A stretch of 64,000 nt of DNA from Aradus depressus (lineage: Eukaryota; Arthropoda; Insecta; Hemiptera; Aradidae): NCBI GenBank assembly GCA_963662175.1, contig OY759222.1, positions 11,046,222 to 11,110,221 on the forward strand, in the 5' to 3' direction. Below, piece after piece: positions 1 through 11,362 of the stretch. The position numbers were made by a program, and so were the translations under genes. Numbering within the stretch: position 1 is the first letter of the stretch; each line of letters opens with the position of its first letter. The notes under the pieces were generated by a model that was not told the DNA's origin, searched no databases, and was given only the letters and a program-made list of their open reading frames with translations.

Positions 1-344
1 AAAGTTTCAAGGATTTCACTTCAATTGAACTTGGAAGAAAAGGAAGCTTTAAATAACATTTTCTAAAAGATCTCTATTCTCAAGTTGACTCGGACCATTG
101 AATTTGTGTAAAGTGGATCTATGAAGGGAAGAATCGAATTGGTGCTGCCAGGTTGGCCACTCTAACACAATTGATTACTGACCAACGCCCTCTCCCAAGA
201 CCCTGGAGATTTGACTAACTACTCCTCTTAAATACGATACCTGTTCAATTCTCTTGACAATACTCTGTCGGCTAACCGATTTGATCTTCAAATTACATTT
301 TAATTTTGGCAATATTAAGTGAATGAATGAATTATTTTTATTCA

Positions 345-425
345 ATGTTATCTGGAAGGTAAAAGGTTTTTTATCTGGGAAATTTAATAACGTTGAGCAC
401 GCCGTCCTTCCAAGGCCGTATTTAG
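345..425 (+). mobile_element. tRNA-derived SINE, body scrap
   Basis: Only the block TTATCTGGGA...GAGCACGCCGTCCTTCCA is recognisable. Confidence 0.5.
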
Positions 426-429
426 GATG

Positions 430-1440
430 TGTAGAACCCTGTGGTGTGGATTTTTTCTGAAAGTTAACAATAATAAATTCCCCAATATAAAAAATCGTAT
501 TTTAGAGAAATTTTCCAATTAAACATTTTTTACTATACAGTATTTAGATGATAATGAATTAATGAGATAATAAAAATGGAAAGAACAGAAAATCATTAAC
601 CTATTCAATCATTACGGTAAGCTATGAACAACTAGTCTAGCCTAATATTTGAGTTATCTTTTCTGGTAATAACTATGAACAACGTAAGTCTTATAGTCAA
701 AAATATTATAAATTGTTCATTTAAGGTTACGTGTTGTGATGAATAAATTATGTTGTTAAATAAATATATAATTCAAATAATAAATATAAGAATAAATAAA
801 TAAACAATAAATTACAGACACACACTCACTCACACCACGCAGATAGACATAATCGCAAAAATGGTCAAAACGTATTCAAATGACCTTGAAAAGCGAAAAT
901 CCATTGAAAACTCATCAGATTTACGCACGATAACAAATTCTTTCTCATAGGTACTATAGATGCAAAGACTGGTTTTATTGACTAGATGAGAAGCGTGTTC
1001 TAGTTTATGAACTAAACTAACGACTTTTTATATGGCAATCGTCCAGCTTTTTTTGCCAATGCATTAAGTTTTATCACTCCATAACCATAACGGTCTTAAA
1101 CACAGTTTGTGGTTATTAGCAACAGGTTATCTACAGGTACGTCTTTCCATTCTAAACATCCAGGGATAGCTGGGAGGAATATAAATTGTAAGTTGTTATA
1201 TAAATTTAAAATAACTACCTAGATATGAAGGCTAGAATGAACCTACTCTTCCATCGGGAACCCAAGTTTATTTTTTCGGTTCCGTGGCTGCAAAAGGACG
1301 ATGTCTAAGGTTCGTTCTTTTTTTAACTTGTCTAATTAATAGGATGGTGTTTCTTTGTTCCTTTAGGCAATTCCCTCCTTAAGAATTACTATATAATTAC
1401 TATAATATATTTTTCAACCCCTATATTTTTCTCTCATTAA
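430..1440. other. AT-rich unannotated stretch
   Basis: No ORF, tRNA-like boxes or recognised repeat seen. Confidence 0.5.
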
Positions 1441-1441
1441 T

Positions 1442-1850
1442 TACTTCTCCAATTATACGAAGTATAGGGGATGTTATGCTATCGGTCAAAAATGAAACAA
1501 AGAAAAAAAGTCTGCGTGTCTGTGAACACGATAACTCCCAATAAAATAAATATATCGAAATTTTATGTTGTATCCAAAACTCTATAAAAATGACCCCAAT
1601 TGATTTTCAGTCAAATGGGCCAAAGAGAAAGACGGGATTAGAGGGGTCTCAACTCAAAAACTTTGATAACTGCTCATGTAATAAATGTATCATAATGAAA
1701 TTTTATTTGAGGATTCAGAAGTGCTTAAGTAAAAATCACTTAATGATTTTTAACTGAGTAGGTGTGTTGGTTCTAGAGCGAGAGCGAAACTTAGCTGTTA
1801 AATCGCGCTGAGGAAGTACATTTTCAATGATTCACAGATGTTTTTTTTTC
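1442..1850 (+). repeat. ACTTCCCC-family dispersed repeat
   Basis: Starts with the hairpin CTTCTCCAATTATACGAAGTA-type end and ends GAGGAAGTACATTTTCAATG ATTCAC. Internal deletions relative to the 1860 copy. Confidence 0.8.
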
Positions 1851-1859
1851 TTTAAACAC

Positions 1860-2570
1860 TTTTCGAAGTATAGGGGAAGTTTTGTAATCAATCAAAAATT
1901 CGATGCGGAGTGTTCGATCTCTAGATTCCAAATATGAAAAAAAATGTCTGTTTGTCTGTGTGTATGTGAACACGATAGAATGAATGTATCGACACGAAAT
2001 TTTATATACAAATTCAGAACTCTCTAACGACGACACCTATTGTTTTTCAGCCAAATAGACCAAGGGAAGGGAACGATTGGGGGGGGGGGGGGGGAGGGGG
2101 AGGGGGGGGGGGGGGTTTAACATAGAAGCTTTAATAACTGCCGATAGAATAAATATATCGACAGAAACTTTTAATTATGTGGTCAAAATCCCATAAGGAC
2201 CACACATCGATTGTCAGCATAATCGACAAAAGGGATCGGATTAGAGGGGTGCTCAACTCATAAACCAACTTGAAATTTCATATTTAAAGTCAAAACACAA
2301 TGAGGACATCACCTGTCAAATTTCAGCGATATCAGCTGAAGGGAAGGAAGGTTCAGGGGAGGGGGCTCAAATCAAAAACCCTAATAACTAACAATTTAAT
2401 GAATTTATCGACACAAAATTTTGTATGAGGATTTATAAGCCCTTTTGTAAGTCAACTGTTGAATATTAGCGCAAACAGTTGACTGGTTATGGAGAGGGAG
2501 CGAAAAGTTAATTGATTAATTCGTTCTGGGGAAGTACATTGCCGGTGATTCACCGACGACGTTTTTCACC
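1860..2570 (+). repeat. ACTTCCCC-family dispersed repeat, near full length, with G-tract
   Basis: Order in a long copy: TTCGAAGTATAGGGGAAGTT end, TCGATG..GAGTTTTC, a T/G-rich CTGTCTGTGTGTATGTGAAC ACGATA, repeated sub-blocks (AATGTATCGACACGAAATTT; ATTTTCAGCC; AGGGGAGGGGGCTCAA), GCGCAAACAGTTGACTGG, GGGGAAGTACATTGCCGGTG ATTCACCGACGAC. No ORF. Each end can form a hairpin. A G/A homopolymer expansion lies at 2079-2116. Class unknown. Confidence 0.85.
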
Positions 2571-2920
2571 GACTCAACAAAAAATAATGGACTTTGATAC
2601 AGAAAAATAGAGGGGGAAATGTATGTTGAAATAAGTGATAGTGTATAGGTAAGATGTAGGAAGTGTTTCCAAATGAAGTGGGGTTGGTATATTGGACATT
2701 TATCTCTGAGGATATAGGCTTGTTTCACTGGGCCAACCTGTCGCCCCCCACAAGAGTTACTATCCCCACCTACTATATAAGAAAGCCAATTCACACTATC
2801 TTTTTTGACTTCCTGTTAACCGACATTCAATTAAACGAACTGAAAAGTCACTCTTATCGAAATTATGTTAATAATCCTTTAAATCATAAAACTCCCCAAA
2901 AAATTCGTAGGTAAATCAGC

Positions 2921-3135
2921 AATGAACTTCCCCAGCAAGAATTAACCAATTAATTTTGATTCTTCTTTTTAAATCAATTGACCGCTTTGGCTAACCCTCA
3001 ATATTTGACTTACATAGTAACTACTGAATCATACTAAATTTTATATCGATACATTCATTACATCGGCAGTTATTGACTTCCCAGCATATAGGGAAGTTAT
3101 TGTAATGGGTCAAAAAATAGAAATCAAAATATTCA
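2921..3135 (-). repeat. ACTTCCCC-family, - copy abutting the start of a + copy
   Basis: The - half ends at TCGGCAGTTATTGACT and the + end (CATATAGGGAAGTTAT) begins at once, giving a head-to-head junction. Confidence 0.7.
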
Positions 3136-3409
3136 TCATATTTTTAAGTTTCAAGGTATTTTTACACTTTTTTTTTGGAAAGAAGTAAATGTGTACTTAC
3201 GTATGTACGTGGTCAATTTTTCCTGCACGATATCTCGCGAATGAAAAATGATAACGACTCCGCTTTGGTGCCAATCTAAGCGTATCAACGTAAATATGAT
3301 CTGAAAGAAATTTTATCAAAATAGATCCAGCTGTTCTTTTTCTTGAACAAAAAGACTGCGAAAAAAGTGGATTTTAGGAGTTATTAATAAGATTTATCCG
3401 ATCTAATTT

Positions 3410-3905
3410 CTTCTGATGGCAATGTAGCATCCTTTAGAGCCAGATTGTAAAATTTCTGAATTTCTTCGGCGTCTGAAAATTTTGAACAGGAGGGGGTTAT
3501 GAGAGGGGCTAAGGATAAATTGTTCTAGCTCATTAACGGATGGTCGGATTTTAACGAAATTTAACATGTAGTATTCTTGAAAGCCAGATTGAAAAATAGG
3601 GTGTATGGTGTCATCAAATTCTTTATAGGGGCTACGGGGGGGGGGGGGGGGGGGGCGTTAAGCATAAAAATTGTGCTGGGACATTAACGGATAATTGGAT
3701 TGTAATGAAATTTAACATGTAGTATTCTTAAAAGCCAAATTGAAAAAAAGGGTGTGTGACGTCTCTAAAATCTTATCGGGAGGGGGGACTGTGAGTGGAG
3801 GTTGAGCATAAAAATAGTTCAACCTCTTTAACAGATTATCAGAGTGTCATGAAATTTTACATGTAGTAGTTTTAAAAGCAAAAAAAAAAAATAGACTATG
3901 CGACA
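3410..3905 (+). repeat. Tandem array of about 150-bp units, three full and one partial
   Basis: AACATGTAGTATTCTT recurs near 3563, 3714 and (diverged) 3857, each followed by A-rich sequence and GGGTGT or similar and preceded by CATTAACGGAT. Units differ by 5-20%. A G homopolymer of about 18 lies in the second junction. Confidence 0.8.
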
Positions 3906-4310
3906 TATGTGCATTTGCAACTCAATTGAAAATCTATGTATAGATTAAATTCCATTAAATGAATAAATAATTCTGTACTGAATAAAATGGCTAGTTTTGT
4001 GATATTATTATTATTGATATTGATATCATGCTGGGAAGTTTGCCGTGTGGACCTCAAGGGCCGCACTTAGTTAGAAATGCCACCTTTGTAGAGTCCTAAT
4101 ACACGGCCAGTAATTTCCTCTGATTTAGAGTGCAAAGAGGCGAAACACACATCCGAGATCCTGCTTGTTGTAGTTTTTGAGTTTAGCCTTCCTTTGATCC
4201 CTACATTCTCTCTGGCCGGTTCAGCTGAAAATCAATATGTTTCGTCCTTGTGAGGTTCTGTATACGATAATAAATTTTTTTTTTCAAATTTTTCTTTCGA
4301 TCACTGGATC

Positions 4311-4735
4311 CTGCTGGGCCACCTGCTAATATCAAATGAGGAGTCTGCTAGGCCACCTGCTAATATCAAATGAGGAGTCTGCTAGGCCACCTGCTAATAC
4401 CAAATCAGGAGCCTCCTAGGCCACCTTCTAATATCAAATAAGGAGCCTGCTAGGCCACCTGCTAATATCAAATGAGGACCCTGCTAGGCCACCTGCTAAT
4501 ATTCAATGAGGAGTCTGCTAGGCCACCTGCTAATATGCTAATATCAAATCAGGAGCCTGCTAGGCCACCTTCTAATATCAAATAAGGAGCCTGCTAGGCC
4601 ACCTGCTAATATCAAATGAAGAGCCTGCTAGGCCACCTGCTAATATCAAATGAAGAGCCTGCTAGGCCACCTGCTAATATCAAATGAAGAGCCTACTAAG
4701 CTACTTGCTAGTTTCAAATGAGGAACCTGATAGTC
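4311..4735 (+). repeat. 34-bp minisatellite, about 12 units
   Basis: Unit CTGCTAGGCCACCTGCTAAT + ATCAAATGAGGAG(T/C). Starts at 4311, 4345, 4379, 4413, 4447 and onward. One unit near 4530 has an 8-9-bp internal duplication (TAATATGCTAATATC). The last two units are decayed. Confidence 0.95.
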
Positions 4736-5035
4736 ACAAAGTTTAAAATAAATACAGGAATTAAGAAAATGTAAACTATGATGACATTTATTATAGGTTT
4801 ACTCCGGGGCAGGTTCAACAGTTAACATGTCGAATGGATACACGACTTCCTTGACTCACAACTTTTGATAAGTTAAACAAGTTTTGACATATCTGACTTA
4901 AATTGCTTCCTAAATATATTATTCACTTTATCGTAAATACATTTTGAAGTTCCGAGTTTCAACTTGCGTAAGTTGTAAATATGAATTTGTTGACAGAAGT
5001 TTCGATTAGATGGAAATACTCAATCTTCAGAATGA

Positions 5036-5392
5036 TCAAGGGTGTGGCGGGGCGGGGGCTCTGTGTGGAACTCTGGGGGTGGCCGGGCTGGGGGGCTTGG
5101 GCGGCGCCACCGGGAGTCCCGTGCCTGGAGGATGTGGTCGGTGCCCATTACAAGCACATCCTCCTTATCAGGCCTCGTTTGCTACTCCAGGACCCAAGCT
5201 CTTAGCCTATAAAGAGACACCTGGTTTCGCCGTTCCTTGTCCCTTGGCCTGGTTGGGACGTCCACTGGGTGCCCAGGGTCATGGGCTGGGTTTCTGGCTC
5301 CCCCCTTCGCCTCCCTCGGGGACCCTTCTTACTCTTATAGTATCTAGGCATCCATGACTTATATGGTTGACATGCCTTAAAAAAAAAAAGAG
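5036..5392 (+). other. GC-rich island, probable retroelement fragment with A tail
   Basis: Sharp rise in GC against the flanks, open in two frames with Gly/Pro-rich but unrecognised translations, ending in CCTTAAAAAAAAAAAG. No tRNA boxes and no clear target duplication. It could be the 3' part of a LINE; it does not look like a host exon. Confidence 0.4.
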
Positions 5393-6830
5393 TCATATCT
5401 GAGGGCATTTTCTAAATCGGAAATTTAATAAGGAACATTTTTGGTAAGTGCCAATTTTTCAATTCCGATTTCGATTTAACTGTTTTTGCGGCCATTTTAG
5501 GACGAGTTTCAGCATTTATCTCTCAAACTTAGCCACCTTCCGAAATATATATTTCATATATAACGTCCCTTTTAGTTTTCTCAACAACTTTTATACGAAG
5601 AGATTTCTGATTAGGCCATAAATATAAGCAGTATTTTGTCAAATGTACTTAGGTCACGAAGTAGTTGTCTAATCAGATCTAAGTTAGCACATATGACAAC
5701 TTCAAATTTCCAAGACACAGGCAGACATGAAAATCCATTGAAAATTGAATCTCAGATTTTCTTCTGAGAATTGTAGTTAGATTTTATCAGTAACAGTGTA
5801 TTGATTTTGCTAAATTTTGCTTATCTGGAACAGATCGTGGTAGGAAATTCTCAACTGGAGATTTTTTTCTCTCTCCTTCAATATTTAAAGAATCTCCTCA
5901 GCTAATTAGAAATGAATGGAAGTTTTAAATAATAAATTATTTTGAGCTTTTAAATAAAGATGATCTTCTTATGAACATTTCAGTATTTATTATAACTAAG
6001 TGGGAGACAATTTATTTACATTTTTTCTCCTGCTTTGAGAGGTCGGAAAACATAAAATTCCGGAGATAAAATTCAGTATACAAAAGAAACCATCCATAAG
6101 CAAAAAAAAACAACAAAAAAACAGGTTTTGTTGGTAAAAATCATAAAATATAAAGTCAACAAAGATTTAAATAGTTCATTGGTAAGCGTGCTTGCCTCCT
6201 GAATAAATAAATAAAACCATATAAAAACTTTAACAATTTATAATTTCATGGATGCGGACAGATAAGTTATTCCTGTCTCCCATCTGAGTCACAACTGGGA
6301 GAACGGAGTACATGAGACTGGACAAACCTCCCATCCCCTCTCTAGAGTTGAGGAGGGGGGACTCTCTCTTCCTCCTTTCCAATTTAATTTCTATACTCTC
6401 TAAAGTATCCATCTTTCTACTTTTTTGGATATGATGTAGCTGAAATTAGAAATTGCAATAGCTTCATTTTCTTCGAAAATTCGCTAAAATTAAACGCCTG
6501 CGTCTTCTTCGGACGAATTTATAACTTTAAAATTAAGTTTTTCCCAAATTTGCCAATTTTTGCAAAAACGGATATCATTTTATGGTTATCTGATGAAAAT
6601 ACTTTAAGAAGGTGAAAGAGCGAGTGCCCGGGAAGAACAAAAACTGATTTTTTTCAGTAGTTTTTTTATTAAGCAGTGACGCTAGTGATAGTAATTATAA
6701 TTCAGTACACCTTGAGAAGAGATCTCCATATTTAAGACAATAAAATAATTAAAAAGATTGGGTTTTAACACTTTATAAATATAGACTGAGGCAATGTAGA
6801 GGGTATTAAAAGGCTGCAATGGTCTTGTTT
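5393..6830. other. AT-rich unannotated stretch
   Basis: Only a 25-bp SINE head scrap near 6180 (GTAAGCGTGCTTGCCTCCTG). 5590-5740 resembles, inverted, the sequence around 37260-37400, so an old unnamed repeat. Confidence 0.45.
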
Positions 6831-6889
6831 ATAAATAAATAAAACAAACTTATTTTTGAAATATTGTCTATTCCACTAAAGATATATAT

Positions 6890-6942
6890 ACATATATAAC
6901 TACCGGTTTCGGCTTTATACCATCGTCAGGTCTAGTTATGAA
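6890..6942 (-). ncRNA. Hammerhead ribozyme-like motif in a fold-back repeat
   Basis: On the - strand CUGACGA, U, GGU-AUAAA-GCC hairpin, GAAA, CCGGU, A. Helix I is broken by an internal loop (AGAC/GUU then CAUA/UAUG). Stem III is the palindrome ACCGGU with no loop. The enclosing repeat (GTGGAATAGACAATATTTCA end) recurs at 23660. Cleavage activity is inferred only. Confidence 0.55.
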
Positions 6943-7354
6943 CTAGCAATATGTCCACAATATGTCCGCGTTTCTCAACTTAGAAGGTCTTGTTTATGTT
7001 AGTACAGGTGTATGCAAGTAAACCAACCTTCCCTCCCTCCTTAAAATCTGCATCTCTTTTTTTGTATTTTGGCCAGGTTTTGAGGCCTCTTGCCCCAGTG
7101 TGCGTTGGCTCGATTTACACGAAAATAGACACAGAAAAATTGGTCTTTTAAAAATGTTTCTTATTAAATCAATATGCCCTCAGATTGACAAGTGGCAGAT
7201 CCATAATAGGGGTAGTTATTATAGGGGTAGTGGTTATATCCTCTTTTTATTTGGCGGAAATTAATAGGTGTATTACTCAACGACCTCTCAATCTAAAAAA
7301 AAAAAAAAATCATGTAAGCCCCCCGCATTTTTTCATGTAAGACCCACCGCTTAC

Positions 7355-7457
7355 TTTCCCATCCAAAGGACAGCATGCTCAACTCCTAGATAAAAAAACC
7401 CAGCGATCTTGAGCTCAGTAAGCAAGCACGCGATCTCTGAGCTACTGGCGCCCTTAT
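7355..7457 (-). mobile_element. tRNA-derived SINE, 5' part
   Basis: GGGCGCCAGTAGCTCAGAGA head and the start of the body; B-box region deleted. Confidence 0.65.
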
Positions 7458-7902
7458 GCATTGGTTTCGTCCTTAAGGGGTTTATAATCTACATATAAAA
7501 TCTCTATACACATATGCAATCTTTATGTCCAAACGTACAGACATATATGAACCTTTTCTTTTTTTTAGCTTTAGATACAGAGAGAAGCTGTAAGAACCGT
7601 TTACATAACTTCCCCGGTATATAATACCAAAATACCCAACTGGCTGAAATGTGGCAATATAAAATATCCTTCAGTAATAACCTGTATTAGATACTTGAAA
7701 GAAAATCTGAGATATCTCAAATTTCAATCAGGGAAGTCGTGGAAAATATGAAATATCTTATATGGCTTCTGTTTCAATCAAGATATAATTTCATCAGAAT
7801 CGAACATAACTATCAGTTTATCAAATACAAATTTCCACTGAATTACTTGCAAACTAACTGATCAGAAAAAGTGCTTTAGAAAAGGCATGAAATCTGAACG
7901 GA

Positions 7903-7976
7903 GGGCCATGGTGATCAAGTGGTTAGAAGGATTTCCTATCAACCTAAGAGTTGTGGATTTGAGTCCCTTCGCAGCA
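7903..7976 (+). mobile_element. tRNA-like SINE head
   Basis: GGTGATCAAGTGGTTAGAAG (A-box-like) and, 30 bases on, GTGGATTTGAGTCCC (B-box-like). No CCA-ready acceptor stem, so a SINE head and not a working tRNA gene. Differs from the common SINE of this window. Confidence 0.55.
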
Positions 7977-8004
7977 TTAATTTGTTCGATAAAACAGAAA
8001 TCTT

Positions 8005-8545
8005 TGCTTGTACTTCCCCAGAACGAATTAATCAATTAAATTTTCGCTCCTCCTCCAAAACCAGTCGACCGTTTGCGCTAATATTCATCGATCGATAAAT
8101 TCATAACATTGGCAGTTATTAGGGTTTTTGAATTAAGCCCCTTACCTTGAGTTCCCTACCTTTCAGCCGATATCCCTGAAATTCAACAGACAACGTCCTC
8201 ATTGGGTTTTAACTTTAAAATGGAGTTTCTGATACATCATTATATCGGAGTTACTGCCAGTTGTCTTCTAACCGCTTTGCTGTGTGGGTGGGATGAACCA
8301 CTGATGATGACGATGTTGCGTCGAAAACCGGTTCTGGTCTAAAATAAAACAGTGGGAAGACAACATATTTTATTTCTATGAACAATAGGTGTTGTTGTTA
8401 GGGGTTATAAAATGTCGTGTTGATACATTCATTCTATCGGGAGTTATCGTATACACAGGCACACTGACGGAGAGATATATATTTTAATTTGTTCTGGGGA
8501 AGTACATTACAGGTGATTCACCGACGACTTTTTATTTATATCCAA
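8005..8545 (-). repeat. ACTTCCCC-family, interrupted copy
   Basis: - strand copy split by the hammerhead-bearing segment 8244-8385. At 8478 it meets the terminal block of a + copy (TGTTCTGGGGAAGTACATTA). Confidence 0.75.
8297..8338 (+). ncRNA. Hammerhead ribozyme-like motif, best conserved
   Basis: ACCA, CUGAUGA, U, GACG-AUGUUG-CGUC, GAAA, ACCGGUU, C, UGGU. Helix I pairs ACCA/UGGU, helix II has 4 perfect pairs, stem III is the 8-base palindrome AACCGGUU, and C is at the cleavage position. The one departure from the textbook core is an extra U between A9 and helix II. It sits in an inserted segment of about 140 bp (8244-8385) within a dispersed repeat. Confidence 0.65.
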
Positions 8546-9001
8546 GCTCCAGAGCAGGGAACTTAAGTATTATTTATCCGAAACAAAAGTATTATTTATC
8601 CGAAACAAACATTTTTGATAGAATATTTTGTGAAATTAGATTCTTACAATATTCCTTTATTTCTTCAAATCAAGTCCTACACCGTATCACGTACATATAA
8701 CATCATATCCTTCTAGATGTCTCCTATGATTGAATGAAATATCTACATTTATTTTACATACATATACAGTAAAATCAATGAACATCCTGGAGCCATTTTT
8801 GATGTGTACACATCCCCAACTCAAAAAAAAAAAATATATACTGTTGTAATCTCATGGAACTGTGACGAAGAAGCGAACGGATATCATGCAAAGCAAAGCC
8901 AGTAAACAGCCGAGCTAAGTTGTGTAGGGGATAAGTGAGTTTCTCCGTGACTGGCTCTATCTCTGACGGCGTCTTCACTTCGTTGTCGTGTTACGTTACT
9001 G

Positions 9002-9050
9002 ATGAGGGTGCCGGTAGCTCAGTGGTATGCGTGCTTGCCTTCTGAGGTAA
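9002..9050 (+). mobile_element. tRNA-derived SINE, head only
   Basis: GAGGGTGCCGGTAGCTCAGT and 25 further bases, then unrelated AT-rich DNA. Only the A box survives. Confidence 0.65.
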
Positions 9051-9113
9051 TAAATTATATATAAAATGATTATGAATGAAAATAGCAAAAATCGTCGCTG
9101 AATTATTTTACTG

Positions 9114-10300
9114 TACTTCTCCAACTTGAATTAATGAACTAAGATTTACGCTACCTCTGAACCCAATGTACCGATTTAGTTGAAAATCAATAGGAATCTT
9201 ACTCAGGCACTTCTGAATCATCATACTAAATTTCGTGTTGATAAATTCGTTTCAGCTACAGTTATAAGGGTTTTTGTGTAAGGCCCCTCCTCTGATTCCT
9301 TACATCTCTTTGGTCGATTTGTCTGAAAATTATTATGTATCGCCTACTATTTGCTATTTTTTGAATTCACATATACAATTTCTTTTCGATACATTTATTA
9401 CTTTGGCAGTTACTGGAGTATTTGTGTTGAGCATTCATTTAATCCTCCCCTTCCTCTGGTCAATTCGGCTAAAAGTCAATACATAACATCCGTGTGGGGT
9501 TCCGGTCACACATAGACAATGTCGTTTCTATGCAGGGTGGCCCAGATAAGCGGGCCACAAGTGAAATAACTCCTAAACGGTTAGAGATATCAAAATTGTG
9601 CATAGGGCTAAAGTTGTAGCATTCGCCAAGAGCTATTGTATGGCGTCCTCGAAAAGACATAAATGATCTTTTAATGGCTCAAACAGCCCTTCGAAGGGCG
9701 GGGTTCCCTTTTGACCCTTAAGTTTCATTACATTTTATTAAATTACTAAAAAAACAAGGAAGAACTGTGCAAACAGATTTTTGATACGTCAAGTAGTTCT
9801 TGGGAAAAAAACCGTTTAAAGTTGCACATTTTTCTTATTCTGAAGTTATTAAATTCCAACTAACTTCAGAATAAAAAAACGTGCAACTTTAAACGTTTTT
9901 GTTTCGAGAACTACTTGACGTATTAAAAATCTGTTTGCACAGTTCTTCCTTGTTTCTTTAGTACTTTAATAAAATGTAATGAAACTTAAAGGTCAAAAGG
10001 GAACCCCGCCCTTCGAAGAGCCATTAAAAAGGTCATTTTTGTATTTTCGAGGACGCCATACTATAGCTCTCGGTAAGTGCTACAACTTTAGTCCTATGCA
10101 CAATTTTGATATATCTAACCGTTTAGGAGTTATTTCACTTGTGGCCCGCTTATCTGGACCACCCTGTATATTCATTCTATCAGTTATCGTGTTCACAGAC
10201 TCATGCACGTTTTCATTTTTGGAGTTAGGGGTTGAAAAAAATGAAATTCTATTGAAAACTCAATATCGAATTTCAGACCGATTACACAACTTTCCTCCTA
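9114..10300 (-). repeat. ACTTCCCC-family, interrupted by the 634-bp palindrome
   Basis: 9114-9530 and 10167-10300 are the two parts of one - strand copy. This dates the palindrome as the younger insertion. Confidence 0.75.
9533..10166. mobile_element. 634-bp near-perfect palindromic fold-back element
   Basis: Ends CAGGGTGGCCCAGATAAGCG / (inverted) CAGGGTGGTCCAGATAAGCG. The two arms of about 305 bp match almost base for base and meet around a loop of about 14 bp near 9850. A TA-like target lies on the right (TATA) and TG on the left. It is inserted in a copy of the ACTTCCCC dispersed repeat, whose two halves flank it. ORFs inside are just arm sequence. Confidence 0.9.
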
Positions 10301-10776
10301 CAACAGCCAGGTCAGTTCACTTCACAATTAAGTCTAGTTACATATCAGCTTTGTACCAATTAGAGTAAAAAATTCTAATTGAAAACTTTGCTTGGGGTGC
10401 TTAATTAGAAATTTGGGAGATGGGAGGGGCGGCTAAAACATCCCCACATTCCGTTCATGCCTTTTCAGTAAACTGACTCTGCTTAGAATTAAAATAGAAT
10501 ATTATCAGTCGCCTTGAGTTTCATGCCAAAGAACTTCTTTCATTTTGAAAATTTTCAAAGTTGCATTAACAAAAATAATTATTTTATAATATTTCTACTC
10601 TTATAGCTATATTCATTATATTTGAATCGATGTATACAAAAACGTTCTAAGTCAAGTTAACCCGTCTTTAGGTAAACAACAAACTGTTTAGCAACTGAAG
10701 AATCGTATAAAATTACCAGGAAATTAGGGTATTATTTTGACATGTTAATGAGTTAATTTTCATACATTACGGCATA

Positions 10777-10849
10777 ATTTATTTCTAACATTTGTTTTAT
10801 TATATATTATTATACATATATTATTATTATATATTATATATATTATTAT

Positions 10850-10901
<52 letters not shown>

Positions 10902-11026
10902 ATATATTATATATATATATTATTATTATATATTATATATATATTATTATTATATATTATATATATATATATTATTATTATATATTATATATATATAATA
11001 AAACAAATGTTAGAAATAAATGATAT
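10777..11026. repeat. TA/TTA microsatellite inside a 30-bp inverted repeat
   Basis: ATTTATTTCTAACATTTGTT at the left is inverted as AACAAATGTTAGAAATAAAT at the right. The 190 bp between is TA and TATTATTATATAT tandem units. Confidence 0.85.
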
Positions 11027-11362
11027 AATATAGCTACTAATTAATAGGACTCGAAAAAATGGAAATTGTTTGAACGACCAGACACACTTCAAATTTTCTC
11101 CTTTGCTAATCCCTTTCTGATAACAAATATCCATGACAACATTTATCTAGGTTAAATAACTTCCTACATAGCTATATATTGTACATTTGTTATATTGTTT
11201 TCTTGTAATATTAGTTTTCAGTTCTATTTTAATTTTATTTTCTTGGTTTTCAAACAAGTCCACAGTTAGCTATTACAGTTAGAATATAGACTTCCACCTC
11301 AGGTACTCTTAGGTTAATATAAATATGTATGCTTGGCAAATATCTGAATTATTGTTGAACCT

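Noticed and set aside
5010..5357. 115-codon Gly/Pro-rich ORF
   Set aside because: Openness follows from high GC; two other frames are also open, and the block ends in an A tail like a retroelement.
9979..10368. 129-codon ORF
   Set aside because: Made of palindrome-arm sequence running into a dispersed repeat; the other arm gives the same translation.
10792..10998. 68-codon Tyr/Ile ORF
   Set aside because: Translation of a TA/TTA microsatellite.
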